Under the pieces are notes generated by a model, which had not been told where the DNA came from, did not search any database, and saw only the letters and a program-made list of their open reading frames with translations. The position numbers and the translations under genes were made by a program. Positions 10,681-20,871 of a stretch of DNA of 64,000 nt are shown one piece after another. The stretch comes from Ariolimax columbianus (Eukaryota; Mollusca; Gastropoda; Stylommatophora; Arionidae): contig JAVGWX010000009.1 in assembly GCA_036924085.1 (NCBI GenBank), positions 61,581,512-61,645,511 of the forward strand, given 5' to 3'. How positions within the stretch are numbered: the stretch's first letter is position 1; every line of letters starts with the position of its first letter.

Positions 10681-10742
10681 GTACGAGCCGGAGAGAAAAG
10701 GAGGAAGGGTAACCGATAGATAAACATTCAGGTTCCTTAACG

Positions 10743-10788
10743 AAATGTTGTTGTTGTTGCTGCTGTTGCTGCGGCTGCTGCTGCTAAT
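10743..10788. repeat. (TTG/CTG)n microsatellite
   Basis: An imperfect trinucleotide tract of TTG followed by CTG units. Confidence 0.85.
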
Positions 10789-10809
10789 GCCACTTGTACT
10801 TGAAATAGA

Positions 10810-11470
10810 TACTCTTGACTACTACATGTTGTGGCGGGTTAAATTGTTTATCGTCTAGTCCTTACTGAAATGCAATACGAATCTTCTCAGTAAGCTCATT
10901 ATTGTGGGGATCTCAGTGCCGATCACCACTTTGTTAACTAGACTGCCGCGAAACAGCCTGTTTCTAGAGAGAACTTGGAAGTGAAGTGGGGGCTTGATCC
11001 TGACTAACATAGTCTGATCAGTATGTTTCACCTGACTAACATAGTCTGATCAGTATGTTTCACCTGACTAACATAGTCTGACCAGTATGTTTCACCTGAC
11101 TAACATAGTCTGACCAGTATGTTTCACCTGACTGACATAGTCTGTCCAGTATGTTTCACCTAACTAACGTAGTCTGACCAGTATGTTTCACCTGACTAAC
11201 ATAGTCTATCCAGTATGTTTCACCTGACTAACATAGTCTGGCTAGTATGTTTCATCTCACTGAAAAACACAATTTGATTAGTATGTTTCACCTCACTGAC
11301 TAACATTGTCTAACCAGTATGGTTCACCTGACTACAATAGTCTGACCAGTATGTTTCACCTGACTACCATAGTCTGACCAATATGTTTCACCTGACAATG
11401 ACTAGCATATTCTGATCAGTATTTTTGCCATAACATCAGGGCCAGGTGAAACGTATTGGACAGGACACCA
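10810..11470 (+). mobile_element. Dispersed repeat R, copy 1, with internal 32-bp array
   Basis: The leader at about 10860-11000 (AAATGCAATACGAATCTTCTC, CAGTAAG..TCA, GTGGGGATCTCAGTGCCGATC, AACAGCCTGTTTC, TTGGAAGTGAAGTGG) matches leaders at 29850-30020, 49600-49735 and 56655-56760. A tandem array of about 13 units of 32 bp follows at 11001-11425, built on GATCAGTATGTTTCACCTGAC. The array ends with an inverted unit (CCAGGTGAAACGTATTGGAC at about 11441). No coding is seen, so it is non-autonomous. The layout recalls pearl or Helitron-like elements of molluscs, but terminal signals were not established. Confidence 0.65.
11001..11425. repeat. 32-bp minisatellite inside repeat R copy 1
   Basis: Units of CTGACTAACATAGTCTGATC-AGTATGTTTCAC. 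The central GATCAGTATGTTTCACCTGAC core is shared with arrays of other periods elsewhere in the window. Confidence 0.9.
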
Positions 11471-11639
11471 CATTTAAGGAGCAATGAGTCACGACGTTCA
11501 GATGAAGAGCGCTGACTAAGACCCTAATCTCATGCCATGGCCCTGCAATCAGGCTGCGTCATTCTCGTATTGCCAAAAAGATGTCGCTCGAGCATACGAT
11601 CCCAATAATAGTGAACTTACTGAGAACCATGGCATTGTT

Positions 11640-12204
11640 CGAGGCGTGTTCAAATTAAACGGGACCAAACTGCAACAATTGAACATACGTACGATGTGCA
11701 TGATGACGTCACATCTGGTGTAAACAGCACATACCAACCGTCAAGTTTGGAAAATTGCATTATTCTCTGACTCATAGTTTCATCAGCAGTTGAAAACAAA
11801 AAAAGAAGGACGTGAGTTAACGAAAGATCTCCCGAGACCAGGTCATGCTCATATTGTTGCGTTAATTCATGTCCTTCTGTAAACATCGTTGTACAGTTCA
11901 TCACTGTTGTCTTCGACACAGTTTTGTCACCATACACTACCTGCATTCTCCGCTGAATGTCACACGGTCGACATCTGTTAGCTGTTAGAAACCGAATCAC
12001 CGCTCGCTGATCAACTCTGAGTGGATTCCGTGTCGTACCCTCCATGTTCCCAACGGTCTGCTGGGGAAACTATGAATCGGAAGATAATATTTTGCAAACT
12101 TGACGGTTGGTATGTGCTGTAAACACCAGAAGTGACGTCATCATGCTCATTGTACGTACGTTCACTTGTTGCAGTTTGGTCAGGTGTCATTTGAACACGC
12201 CTCG
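11640..12204 (-). mobile_element. Internally deleted mariner-like element with about 120-bp terminal inverted repeats
   Basis: The left end GAGGCGTGTTCAAATTAAAC and the reverse complement of the right end, GAGGCGTGTTCAAATGACAC, begin the same long inverted repeat. It continues for about 120 bp on each side (ACCAAACTGCAACAA..., GATGACGTCAC, ACAGCACATACCAACCGTCA). The right flank is TA, the mariner target; the left flank is TT, so one duplicated base may have mutated. The interior keeps only the 5' part of a transposase, so the element is a MITE-like derivative. A related fragment lies at 41510-41712. Confidence 0.85.
11829..12045 (-). pseudogene. Mariner transposase N-terminus (truncated)
   Basis: From an ATG at 12043-12045 the frame reads MEGTTRNPLRVDQRAVIRFL, then CRPCDIQRRMQVVYGDKTVS and KTTVMN. 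This is the helix-turn-helix DNA-binding half of a mariner transposase, which contacts the terminal repeats. After about 70 residues the homology stops and the frame runs on through the other terminal repeat. The catalytic DDD/DDE domain is absent, so the protein could bind but not cut DNA. Confidence 0.8.
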
Positions 12205-12236
12205 TATTTCAGACAGGAAGCCTCGGTCCACCTTCT

Positions 12237-12604
12237 CAATTACACCTGGAATCAAGATGCTGAGCAGCGCATGAGCAGCACCGGTAGCGACCCATAGCTG
12301 ACTGCTAGGGTCAGGGACAGCGAACCAGAGCTGCCAAGACCCTTCTACATCTCCATGCGTTAATCTTGGATAACACGCTGCATCAGGGCAGACTTGCTAA
12401 GGAGAAGGGATCGAAGAGGGAATGCTAACCCGGTACTCAAAAAATGATTACTGAAGTCGGATGTGTTCGACCGAAAGGTGCAAATATCGCAATCAAGCTG
12501 TAAACTACGACACAACGCATTCCGTTTTCTGAACTACATTCTGCTACTTAGGCGCGTATCAAGGTTTGGTAGCCGGAGATTGACAACGAACGAAGCCAAG
12601 CCAA
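12237..12604 (+). mobile_element. SINE-like repeat F2, copy 1
   Basis: F2 in the orientation that ends in GAACGAACGAAG. Landmarks are GCTGAGCAGCGCATGAGC, GATAACACGCTGCATCAGGG, AAGGAGAAGGGATCGAAGAG, GAAGTCGGATGTGTTCGACC, GCTGTAAACTACGACACAAC and GACAACGAACGAAGCCAAGC. Five further copies occur in the window. No reading frame is conserved. The tail here is AAGCCAAGCCAAG rather than GAA. Confidence 0.8.
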
Positions 12605-13017
12605 GTCAATTACACCTAGGGATGTTAGAAGAGCCACTGTAACCAGCTACAAAAGAAACCTGGTCCTGTTAAATTTTCTCACTACGAATAGCTTCAGACG
12701 CTCACAAACAGTTCGCACATTTTAACATGTTCACTTCGTTCGTCTCTGAAAGCAAGTTCTCTGAGCAGACGATGGTTGTTCCAAACGTTGTGGGAATGTT
12801 CCATCTGTTTCCACACACAGCAGGAGCCGTTAGCCTTCGAATAATTTGTGGGCTCGGTAATATGTGGGCTCAGTAATTAACGTTGAAACACCCCAGGTCT
12901 TCAGCACACCGTAACCTGCCTGGCTGTCTGAAAACGCATACATAACGTTAGACAGACTCGCTGATTAAAATGGAATGAGCCCTTAACCTAGATGTCAGCT
13001 GTCAGTTTTTTTCCCTC
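12605..13017. other. Unassigned spacer
   Basis: Nothing recognised apart from a short direct duplication (TGTGGGCTCGGTAAT / TGTGGGCTCAGTAAT) at about 12848-12880. Confidence 0.4.
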
Positions 13018-13490
13018 TATTATGTATAGTGTTTAATGGGTATAGTGTGTGTAGTATAGTTTGTATAGTGTGTATAGTATAGTGTATATAGTATAGTGTG
13101 TATTATGTGTATAGTGTGTATAGTACGCATAGTGTGAATAGTGTGTATAGTATAGTGTGTGTAGTACAGTGTGTATAGTATACTGTGTGTGGTATAGTGT
13201 GTATAGTACGCATCGTGTGTATAGTATAGTGTGTATAGTACGCATCGTGTGTTTAGTATAGTGTGTATAGTACACATCGTGTGTATAGTATAGTGTGTAT
13301 AGTATGTATAGTACGCATCGTGTGTATATTATAGTATGTATAGTATAGTACGCATAGTGTGTATAGTATGTATAGTATAGTATATATAGTATAGTGTACA
13401 TAGTACGCATAGTGTGTATAGTACGCATAGTGTGTATAGTATAGTGTGTATTGTACGTACATTGTGTATAATGTGTATAGTGTATAATGC
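13018..13490. repeat. (GTGTATAGTATA)n-type AT/GT-rich array
   Basis: A degenerate array of TGTATAGTATAG and TGTATAGTACGCAT units. Several reverse-strand frames stay open through it (THYTIHTI-type peptides) purely because of composition. Confidence 0.92.
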
Positions 13491-13844
13491 TTCTCGCTGC
13501 AAGGTTATAGTGTACGTTCCCCGATGTCGACGTGCACTAGTCTACCCAGCCGTAAAAAGTGTTAATGAATTGCTGCTAGGTATTCAAAGACTGGTAACTT
13601 TGCCTAATGCAAAGTTTTGACTTCGTACAACGAAGTCTCGGGTTCATCATCCCTGACAGCATTGTCTGCTATGAGACTACCTTAACCTGTGATAGCGTGT
13701 TGGGCAGAACGGTTTTTGTACTAGCCTCTCGTGACAAAGGGCTATCGTGTTATCCATGATATGTGTATATGAGCACGTTCTGGTCTACTACGCTGTAAAT
13801 GGTTACATAACTTAGAAAGGCAGTGTGACGATTACCCTGAATGC
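13491..13844. other. Unassigned spacer
   Basis: No repeat or gene recognised. Confidence 0.4.
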
Positions 13845-14060
13845 ATCTCTGAGTCCCTTACTGTGGGTGAAAGAATAGGACCACTGGATGCATGTCGCAA
13901 CAGACGACTAAAGAGAGTTGTGAATAGTGCTAGCAACCTCAATGTGTAAAAGATATTGTTATAGAGACCAGCACTGACAAAAAAATACGCAAATAGCTTT
14001 ATCGCAGGCTTACTATAAAAGGTCAACTCTAGTGGTGGCCCTCTACTCTGGCTGGAGTAA
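13845..14060. mobile_element. Dispersed repeat F4 (SINE body), copy 1
   Basis: Shares an ordered series of blocks with 17690-17880: TGCATGTCGCAACAG / TGCATGTCGTAAAAG, AGCAACCTC..TGTGT, ATTGTTATAGAGACCA / ATTGCTACAGAAACCA, CACTGA..., TACGCAAATAGCTTTA / TACGCAAAATACTTTA. A third partial match (AGCAACCTCATCATGTAAAA) is at about 14157. At the second copy the block lies beside a tRNA-like head (18046-18147), so I read F4 as a tRNA-derived SINE body. Confidence 0.6.
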
Positions 14061-14364
14061 AGGAAAAGGGACAAGAAGTAGAATATGACGACGAGGAAGG
14101 CACTGCATTCTCCATCTCATATAATAATAATAATCTAATACAATCAACCTGTGGCTAGCAACCTCATCATGTAAAACGCATTATCGCATTTAAAAATCCA
14201 CAATAAGAGCACCTGCATTGGCGCAGCGTTCCAGCATGATGTGATTGTCTGTGCTGGCCCCTATGTTTCATTCCACTTTCTGTGAAAACCTACCAGACTA
14301 TACCTTGAGGGGACATAACTCAAGCTGCTGGTTTTCATTCTGACCTGGTTCGGTGGAGAGCCTG

Positions 14365-14632
14365 GATTATACTACGTCTATGCATTGGCCACACGACAAC
14401 AATAATGCAGCACTTGTACACCAAATTTAAGATAGATACCACAAGCCTACGCCACTACTGACTGGCAACCATGGAAACTGGGTATATACTTCCGGACTGT
14501 CCCCAGAACACAGATCTGATAAGAGGGATGTGCCCCACGCTGATTACTCTAGGAGAAACAGTATTGAGAGCGGGTATTTAGACCCTGAAAAAGACAGCAA
14601 CAGTTATTCAAGAATCCAGATTGCCAGTCTAA
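14365..14632 (+). pseudogene. Relic of an RNase H LINE C-terminus (second family)
   Basis: Conceptual translation gives a degraded version of the C-terminal domain of I-type LINEs: LRLCIGHTTTIMQH (compare FRLRTGHNRLR), then YILPDCPQ (compare EHLLQNCPTY), LGETVL, and TLKKTATVIQESRLPV before a TAA at 14630-14632 (compare the family's LR.TAAF end). It contains stops and is distinct from LINEs A-D. Confidence 0.6.
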
Positions 14633-14654
14633 ATGAGCAATGATCCCGGGATAT

Positions 14655-14925
14655 TACTTCTTCCTCTTCTTCATTGGCCTGCATCCTTTCGATCTGACAC
14701 ATCCGATTTCAACTGCCTTTTATTTTTTTATTTTTTTTATTGGTTCCGGGCTTACTACGATCCCTATTTTCTTTGTCGAACTACATTAGTGCAGTCTGTT
14801 TCCAGGGCCACACTTCGAGGCTTAATATGGTCTTGGTCAACTGTGGTTCGCTGACCACGATGAAGCATCCATGAGTTGCTGGCTTTTGTTAGCTCATTAA
14901 CTGCTGCATGTTTGACTTCGATCGC
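14655..14925 (-). mobile_element. SINE-like repeat F3, copy 1
   Basis: On the minus strand the copy carries GGCCCTGGAAACAGACTGCA, a T/A-rich linker, TTGAAATCGGATGTGTCAGA-TCGAAAGG, and ends in a GAA-type tail (TTCTTCCTCTTCTTC on the plus strand at 14659-14673). It matches 35436-35720, 37240-37475 and 44128-44690. Confidence 0.7.
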
Positions 14926-14999
14926 ACAAAAATACCACCTTCTATATAAGTGTAGATGCACTATTTGCCATTTTGTTCTGCATTCAGGCTTTTCAGTGA

Positions 15000-15329
15000 T
15001 GCTAGATCTGTAGTCTCGTCGCTAGGCGGAGGAGGGGGGAGCAAGTCAACAGTCCTCCCCAGATTCAGGTGGCAGCCCCACGGCTTCCGCGTCATCTCGA
15101 CTATCTCAGGTGAAGTTTGGCGTCATAGATCGATCTATATTGGGCAGTCCTGTAAGATGTATTCAGGAGTCTGGACTCCGGTTCCACGTGGGCAGTGACT
15201 TGTGTGTGATATCCAAGTCCAATGTAGGTAACCTAGTAGTCTGCACTGACATGTTCTCAGGCGAAAGATGGTGATTTGTTGGTATCTGTGGAGCTGGTGG
15301 ATTGTGTCAGGCTTAGTGCTCACATTCAT
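15000..15329 (-). pseudogene. Relic of an RNase H LINE C-terminus (third family)
   Basis: The minus strand reads HQLHRYQQITIFRLRTCQCR, then LGYLHWTWISHTSHCPRGTG and VQTPEYILQDCP, which is the linker plus C-x-C-x8-H-x4-C region of an I-superfamily LINE. The second Cys has become Arg (CPRGTG) and the His has become Tyr (PEYILQ). Homology fades after the motif. Confidence 0.7.
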
Positions 15330-15940
15330 GTCTTTCTTGCACTGTTAGTTGTACAGATTGTGAATGATAGTTTTGCCCTATTTTTATTTCAGAACCAAAG
15401 GGAAATAATAAGGTCAACATTACTGCTACGGGCGGGGGTGGGAAACCTACAGAAGACATCACAATGACATCTTAACTGATACCATCACAGAAACAGGCAG
15501 ATTGCTGATCCTGTACTGCTGGTTGGGCTCAATCTCGACAGTGGAAAACCTGGAGGCTTGACACATCAGACCAATTAAGCCACAGGAAGGAAACTATCCA
15601 CAAACTTACTAGTAATAACCAAAGCAAAGTCCGATATGTATATGCAAAAGTCATTCAACATCAACAAGTAAAGCATTGTTACAATTTCACGTACCTGTGT
15701 AAAATAATCTTAGCAAGATTGTAAAGAAGACACTGAAATCCAAAACAGATGTAATAAATCATGTAAAATCATTGCACAAATGTCCCCGATATTTCAATGA
15801 AACGCGTGACAATGGATGCAAAAATTACGCTATACAACACGGTATTCCAAATCACATTGTGCTATCAGTGACAAAATTGAACATTGGCAAACAACGATAA
15901 TATAAACAGTGTAACAACATAGATGAAATGCCTCGCATAA
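15330..15940. other. Unassigned spacer
   Basis: AT-rich, with no recognised feature; may contain the decayed upstream part of the relic at 15958. Confidence 0.35.
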
Positions 15941-15957
15941 TGCTTTGAGTAATAAAA

Positions 15958-16260
15958 ATGGATAGAATCAAAAGCGAAGATATTAGGAGACATGTAGGTA
16001 CAACACCAAAGCTAGACCTCATCAAGAAACAGCATACCAAATGGTTCGACCACGTGACGCGTCAAACACCAGATAGTATCCTTCAGAAAGCAATGCTAAG
16101 CAGATACAATGGATACAAATCCAAGAACCACCAACGCAAAAAAATGGATAGCAGAAATGATAGAAGCTGTGTACAAAGTGCATAGTAGAGCCTGATCAAG
16201 AAATCTCTTCATAACCTGACGCTGAAAGACACAAACAGGACATTAGCAGAAAACAAGAAC
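15958..16260 (+). pseudogene. RTE-like LINE C-terminal relic
   Basis: The frame reads MDRIKSEDIRRHVGTTPKLD, then LIKKQHTKWFDHVTRQTPDS. This matches the post-RT segment of RTE-type elements, which typically has RN-DIR-L, I--RRL-WFGHV-R. It has no upstream RT core and runs out after about 75 codons. Confidence 0.6.
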
Positions 16261-16294
16261 AAGAAAGTCCGAAAGGCAAACCACGGATGTCAGG

Positions 16295-17275
16295 GAACGT
16301 CACCTTCAAATGGAATCGCAACAGAAATCACCTTCAAATGGAGAGTCGCCACACAAATCACCTTCAAATGGAATCGCAACACACAACACATTCAAATGGA
16401 GTCGCAACAGAAATCACCTTCAAATGGAGAGTCGCCACACAAATCACCTTCAAATGGAGTCGCAACACAAATCACCTTCAAATGGAGTCACAACACAAAT
16501 CACCTTCAAATGTAGTCGGAACACAAATCACCTTCAAATGGAGAGTTGCAACACAAATCACCTTCAAATGGAGAGTCGGGGACGGCGTGGGCTAGTGCTT
16601 AAGTGGCACGGCTCACAGCCAAAAGGTGCTGTGTTCGATCCCCATCACAGCACCGGCCGTTACTCCGGGGAAGCAAACCCTTAAAAAATGCAGGCGGAAA
16701 CTGACCCTTATATTAAATGCATGCTGAAGTCGGATGCATTGGGCCGACAGGCGCATCATAAAAACCACAGTGCAACGCACATCCGCCTTGGGAAATAGAG
16801 AAATTAGGCGAACGCAAAACAAAAATGGAGAGTCACAACACAAATCACCTTCAAATGGAGAGTCGCAACACAAATCACCTTCAAATGAAGTCGCAACACA
16901 AATCACCTTCAAATGAAGTCGCAACACAAATCACCTTCAAATGGAGTCGCAACACAAATCATCTTCAAATGTAATCACAACACAAATTCCTTTCAAATGG
17001 AGAGTCGCAACACAAGTTACCTTCAAATGAAGTCGCAACACAAATCACCTTCAAATGGAGATTCGCAACACAAATCACCTTCAAATGGAGTCGCAACACA
17101 AATCACCTGTAAATGGAGTCGCAACACAAATCACCTTCAAATGGAGTCGCAACACAAGTTACCTTTAAATGGAGTCGCAACACAAATCACTTTCAAATGG
17201 AGCCACAACACAAGTAACCTTCAAATGGAGTCGCAACACAAATCACTTTCAATTGGAGAGTCGCAACACAAATTT
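16295..17275. repeat. 28-30 bp minisatellite, split by a SINE
   Basis: Units of CAAATCACCTTCAAATGGAG followed by TCGCAACA or AGTCGCAACA. About 10 units lie left and 15 right of the SINE at 16578-16822. The phase resumes after the SINE at the same point of the unit apart from a 12-bp duplication. Confidence 0.93.
16578..16822 (+). mobile_element. SINE F1, full-length copy inserted in a minisatellite
   Basis: A tRNA-derived short interspersed element. The pol III A box lies at about 16588-16600 (GTGGGCTAGTGCTTAAG) and the B box at 16633-16641 (GTTCGATCC). The body contains CACCGGCCGTTACTCCGGGG, the core GCTGAAGTCGGATGCATTGG, and the tail region GGCGAACGCAAAAC. The sequence AAATGGAGAGTC occurs immediately before (16566-16577) and after (16823-16834), a 12-bp target-site duplication, although that string is also part of the host minisatellite unit. 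Confidence 0.88.
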
Positions 17276-17689
17276 ATCGTTTTTGACTACCTGGCAACAT
17301 GTACTGATCTGCCTGATTGAGTACCTGGAATCGAGTAATCCCAGTATTAAAGGGAAACAAGCAGTAAACAAGAACAGATACTTATTGCAGAACGCCTACT
17401 GCAAAGTGTAGGCGAAAAATGGTTTCCCCTGCTTCATTTCTGACAGGACCGTATTTATATAGTTTACGCTTACGCATTCCGCAATATTAGAGTGTTATAT
17501 TGTTGAGTGTTTTCAGCGCACAAACCTCATCCCGTTCACTCGTTTTGCATTCTTGTTTGGCTATCAATCTTTCAAGGTCTGTTGGCTTGGTATTTAGTTT
17601 GCACAGAGGATGAGTTGGCTAGAGATAAATAAGCAAATGGTGGGAAAACTTTGTTCTATAATTTAAATGTAATCTGAACTATCATTTCA
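17276..17689. other. Unassigned spacer
   Basis: Nothing recognised on either strand. Confidence 0.35.
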
Positions 17690-17890
17690 CAGAGTGGATT
17701 CCGAGGTCCCCGACAATCGAGGAAAGAATGAGGTCCCTGCACCTTTATGCATGTCGTAAAAGTGAGTTGTGCATGGTAGAGCAACCTCGTTGTGTCAAAT
17801 ACATTGCTACAGAAACCACCACTGAATAGGTACGCAAAATACTTTACTGCAGAATAGCTAGTAAAAGAAAGGTAAAGATCCCGTTGTAAC
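17690..17890. mobile_element. Dispersed repeat F4, copy 2
   Basis: Block-by-block match to 13845-14060 (TGCATGTCGTAAAAG, AGCAACCTCGTTGTGTCAAA, ATTGCTACAGAAACCACCAC, TACGCAAAATACTTTACTGC). Together with the tRNA-like head at 18046-18147 it would make one minus-strand SINE enlarged by the 46-bp repeats between them. Confidence 0.6.
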
Positions 17891-17894
17891 AAAC

Positions 17895-18025
17895 AGTGTA
17901 TGATGTGGTCCGCATAACACTGGTCGCTCTTACTATAGTGCATATATGATGTGGTCAGCATAACACTGGTCGCTCTTACTATAGTGCATATATGATGTGG
18001 TCAGCATAACACTGGTCGCTGCTAC
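17895..18025. repeat. 46-bp tandem repeat, three units
   Basis: TGATGTGGTC(C/A)GCATAACAC followed by TGGTCGCTCTTACTATAGTG and CATATA starts at 17901, 17947 and 17993. The third unit diverges at its end (GCTGCTACTTTCC). Confidence 0.9.
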
Positions 18026-18045
18026 TTTCCAGATTTTATTAGTAC

Positions 18046-18147
18046 CCAATTTATGCAGGTTTGCGATCTGAAAATAAAATCCCGTACCAACTGTGGATTG
18101 AACCCTGATCGCCTGACTGAAAAGCCACTGCGCTACCACCGCCAGCT
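18046..18147 (-). mobile_element. tRNA-derived SINE head
   Basis: The minus strand reads GGCGGTGGTAGCGCAGTGGC, with an A box TAGCGCAGTGG (18125-18135) and a B box GGTTCAATCC (18095-18104), spaced as in a tRNA gene. The anticodon and acceptor arms do not pair well enough for a tRNA. Part of this head was copied in the target-site duplication of LINE B. Confidence 0.75.
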
Positions 18148-18190
18148 ACAAATTATAACATTATAAAATGAGCTTTTCACTATATAAATC
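18100..18190. repeat. Left 91-bp direct repeat flanking LINE B
   Basis: Matches 23544-23634 at 89 of 91 positions (A/G at the GACTGAAAAG / GACTGGAAAG site and in ATTATAAAA / ATTGTAAAA). Read as the left target-site duplication of LINE B, which starts at 18191. Confidence 0.9.
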
Positions 18191-20871
18191 AGCAAGAGAG
18201 AGCTGGAAAAACAAAACTGAAAGCCTCAACCTACACACAGAAGGGAACAAGCTATGGAAGCTAGTCAGAGCCATGAATGACGAAACCCCTTCAAACAAAC
18301 AAATTACCATCAAGCAGGGCGAAAACTTGCTCACTGGAAAATAAAGCCGCAAACGCTTTTGTAGAACACAATGCCAAAGCAAACCACATCAAGGTCCCTG
18401 CAGATAGGCATACAGCTATTAGTGAAGAGCAAAAGGGGCACGACAACATCAATACGGCACCAGAAGAGCATGTGATGGCCAAATTAACAATGAATGAAAT
18501 GGAAGAGGCCATGAGAACATTAAAGAAAAGGAAAACTCCCGAAAAAGACGGGATAACAAACGAAATGCTGATGGGGCTGGGCCAAACAGCGAAGAGGAAA
18601 CTGCTATCGGTCCTGAACCAAAGCTGGAAAAGGGGTATTGTACCCCAGGCATGGAAAGACGCAGTACTTGTACCAGTACCAAAGAAAGGAAAGGACAAAA
18701 CAGATCCAAATGGATACAGGCCTATCAGCCTACTGAGCTGTGTCGGCAAACTAATGGAACGTATGATAAACACCAGACTGATGTGGCATCTGGAAGAAAA
18801 ACGAATACTAATTCCACAGCAAGCCGGCTTTAGACAGCACAGATCCACTGATGACCAGGTCATCCTCATAGCCCAGGAAATAGAAGATGCCTACCAGGCA
18901 CAGAAACACACAGTAGCGGTTTGGGTGGATCTGGAAAAGGCATTTGACCAAGTCTGGAAAGACGGACTTAGAGTCAAGCTAAGGAGAAGTGAAGTTTGTG
19001 GGAGAATGTACAAGTGGATCAACCACTACCTCAAACAATGAACGGCCAGAGTCCAAGTACAAGGGCAGATGAGCAAAAAGGTGACACTCGAGCAGGGAGT
19101 ACCCCAAGGGGGAGTACTGTCACCCACACTCTTCCTGGTGTATATAAACGACATTACAGAGAATATACCAAGAAGAGTCCATAGCGCAATGTTTGCAGAC
19201 GATCTGGCTATGTGGACCTCTGAAAAGAATCTCACCATAGCAAGAAACCGGATGCAACAGGCCCTAACATCGCTGGAAGAGTGAGCGAACTCATGGCTGG
19301 TCAAAATAAATGAGGAGAAAACCACATGTACAATATTCTCGCTTTCAATCAAACCCCAAAACACCAAAATTAAGTATAAATGGCAAATTCCTGCAGCCAA
19401 ACGACAACCCAAACTATATGGGAGTCACATTTGATCGGCGCATGACATGGAAAAGTCAGATCGAGAGAAACCGAATGAGAGCCAGAGAAAGAAAGGAAAT
19501 CATGAGGAAACTTGCTGGCACAAGCTGGGGGCAGACGAAAGCATTCTAAAGAAACTGTACACTGGAAGAGTGAGACCAGTTCTCGAGTATGGCATTGCGG
19601 CATGGACAACAGCAGCAAAGGCGAACTTCGATAAAGTTAGCAAACTTCAAAACCAAGCCATGAGAGTTATAACAGGAGGCATGAAGCCAACGCCAATTGT
19701 AGAACTTGAAAAGATTACAAAACTGCAATCCATGACCGATAGAAGAGACTGCAGAGCCCAGCTGCAGTCAGAGAAACTCCGAAGACTGACTGACCACCCA
19801 ATGCACCAGAGACTAAACAATTTGGGAAATGGGAAACTAAAGCGGAGAAACTTTGCAGAAATAGCCAAAGCAAAGATGCACGAAGATCCCATAAACGCAC
19901 TAACTACACCAAAGCCCATCACTGCTGTACGAAAACCTACCTGGAGGCAGGATATATTTCCAGAGGTGGTAGCAAATATACCAGATATTGGAAACAAAAA
20001 CTGCCAGACTGAAAAAGAAAGGATAGATACTAAACTAAGCTTTATATCGAAAAACTACCCAAGCATGGACTGGACCCATACATACACCGACGGTTCTGTA
20101 ACAAACACTACACAGAACGGAGGGGCAGAAGCATTCCTGAACCTACCAAATGGCAGAAAAATAACACTGTCATTCGCTACTGGTAAGTACACAAGCAATT
20201 TCAGAGCGGAGGCAGAGGCACTGAGGGCGGCAGTGGAAGAAATGGTGACACATAAAGAAAATGAAAGCCATATAGTCCTGCTTACAGATGCTCTGGCCGT
20301 AGTCATAGCGCTAAAAAGGCCTGAAAAACACTGAGCTTAATGACTTAGGAGCAGAAATGTCAACTATGCCAGCAGTCCGCACCAAAAAGGGTAGTGGTAC
20401 AGTGGGTCCCATCACACTGCAACATCCAAGGCAACGAGGAGGCAGACAGACTGGCAAAAGAAGGTGCAAGACTACCACATACAGATACTAGTATGACGTA
20501 CGAAGAGTCAAAAATGGCTTATTAAAGCCAGATACATGACAAAATGGGAAGCTGAACATAGCGGCTACACCAAAAACGATGCCTATTACCAGTTGAACCG
20601 AAGAGAGCAGGTCGTTGTCTTCAGACTTCGCACTGGCCACAATAGACTGAGGTACCACCTATTCAACAAATTGAAGATAGGTGGTACCGACGAATGCCCG
20701 GGTGGTACCGAGAAAATGATCGCTGAGCATCTTTTGCAGAACTGCCCGACATACGAGGATCAGAGAGAACAGATGTGGCCATCACCAGTGGAACCACAAG
20801 ACAAGCTCTATGGCAGTGTCGACAGCCTCAGGATGACCGCCGCTTTTTTCGAAAAAATAATGGATACTGTC
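18191..20871 (+). pseudogene. LINE B polyprotein remnant: RT, RNase H and C-terminus with several breaks
   Basis: RT motifs are present (GYRPISLLSCVGKLMERMIN, QAGFRQHRS, VDLEKAFDQVW, GVPQGGVLSP, FADDLAMW), followed by RNase H (YTDGSVT, FRAEAEAL, LLTDALAVV). Breaks relative to A and C include a frameshift with stop near 18342, a stop replacing Arg at about 19038 (LKQ*TARV), a stop replacing Trp at about 19282, the one-base A-run expansion near 19365 shared with A, a base lost near 19530, and frameshifts near 20320 and 20510. The second Cys of the C-terminal motif is Gly (CPGGTE). The frame after 20536 reads into LINE C and is not meaningful there. Confidence 0.9.

Noticed and set aside
10413..10727. 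104-codon minus-strand Ser/His/Thr-rich frame
   Set aside because: Reads through the 53-bp minisatellite; compositional.
18046..18147. Possible functional tRNA gene on the minus strand
   Set aside because: A and B boxes are present but acceptor and anticodon arms are not; read as a SINE head.
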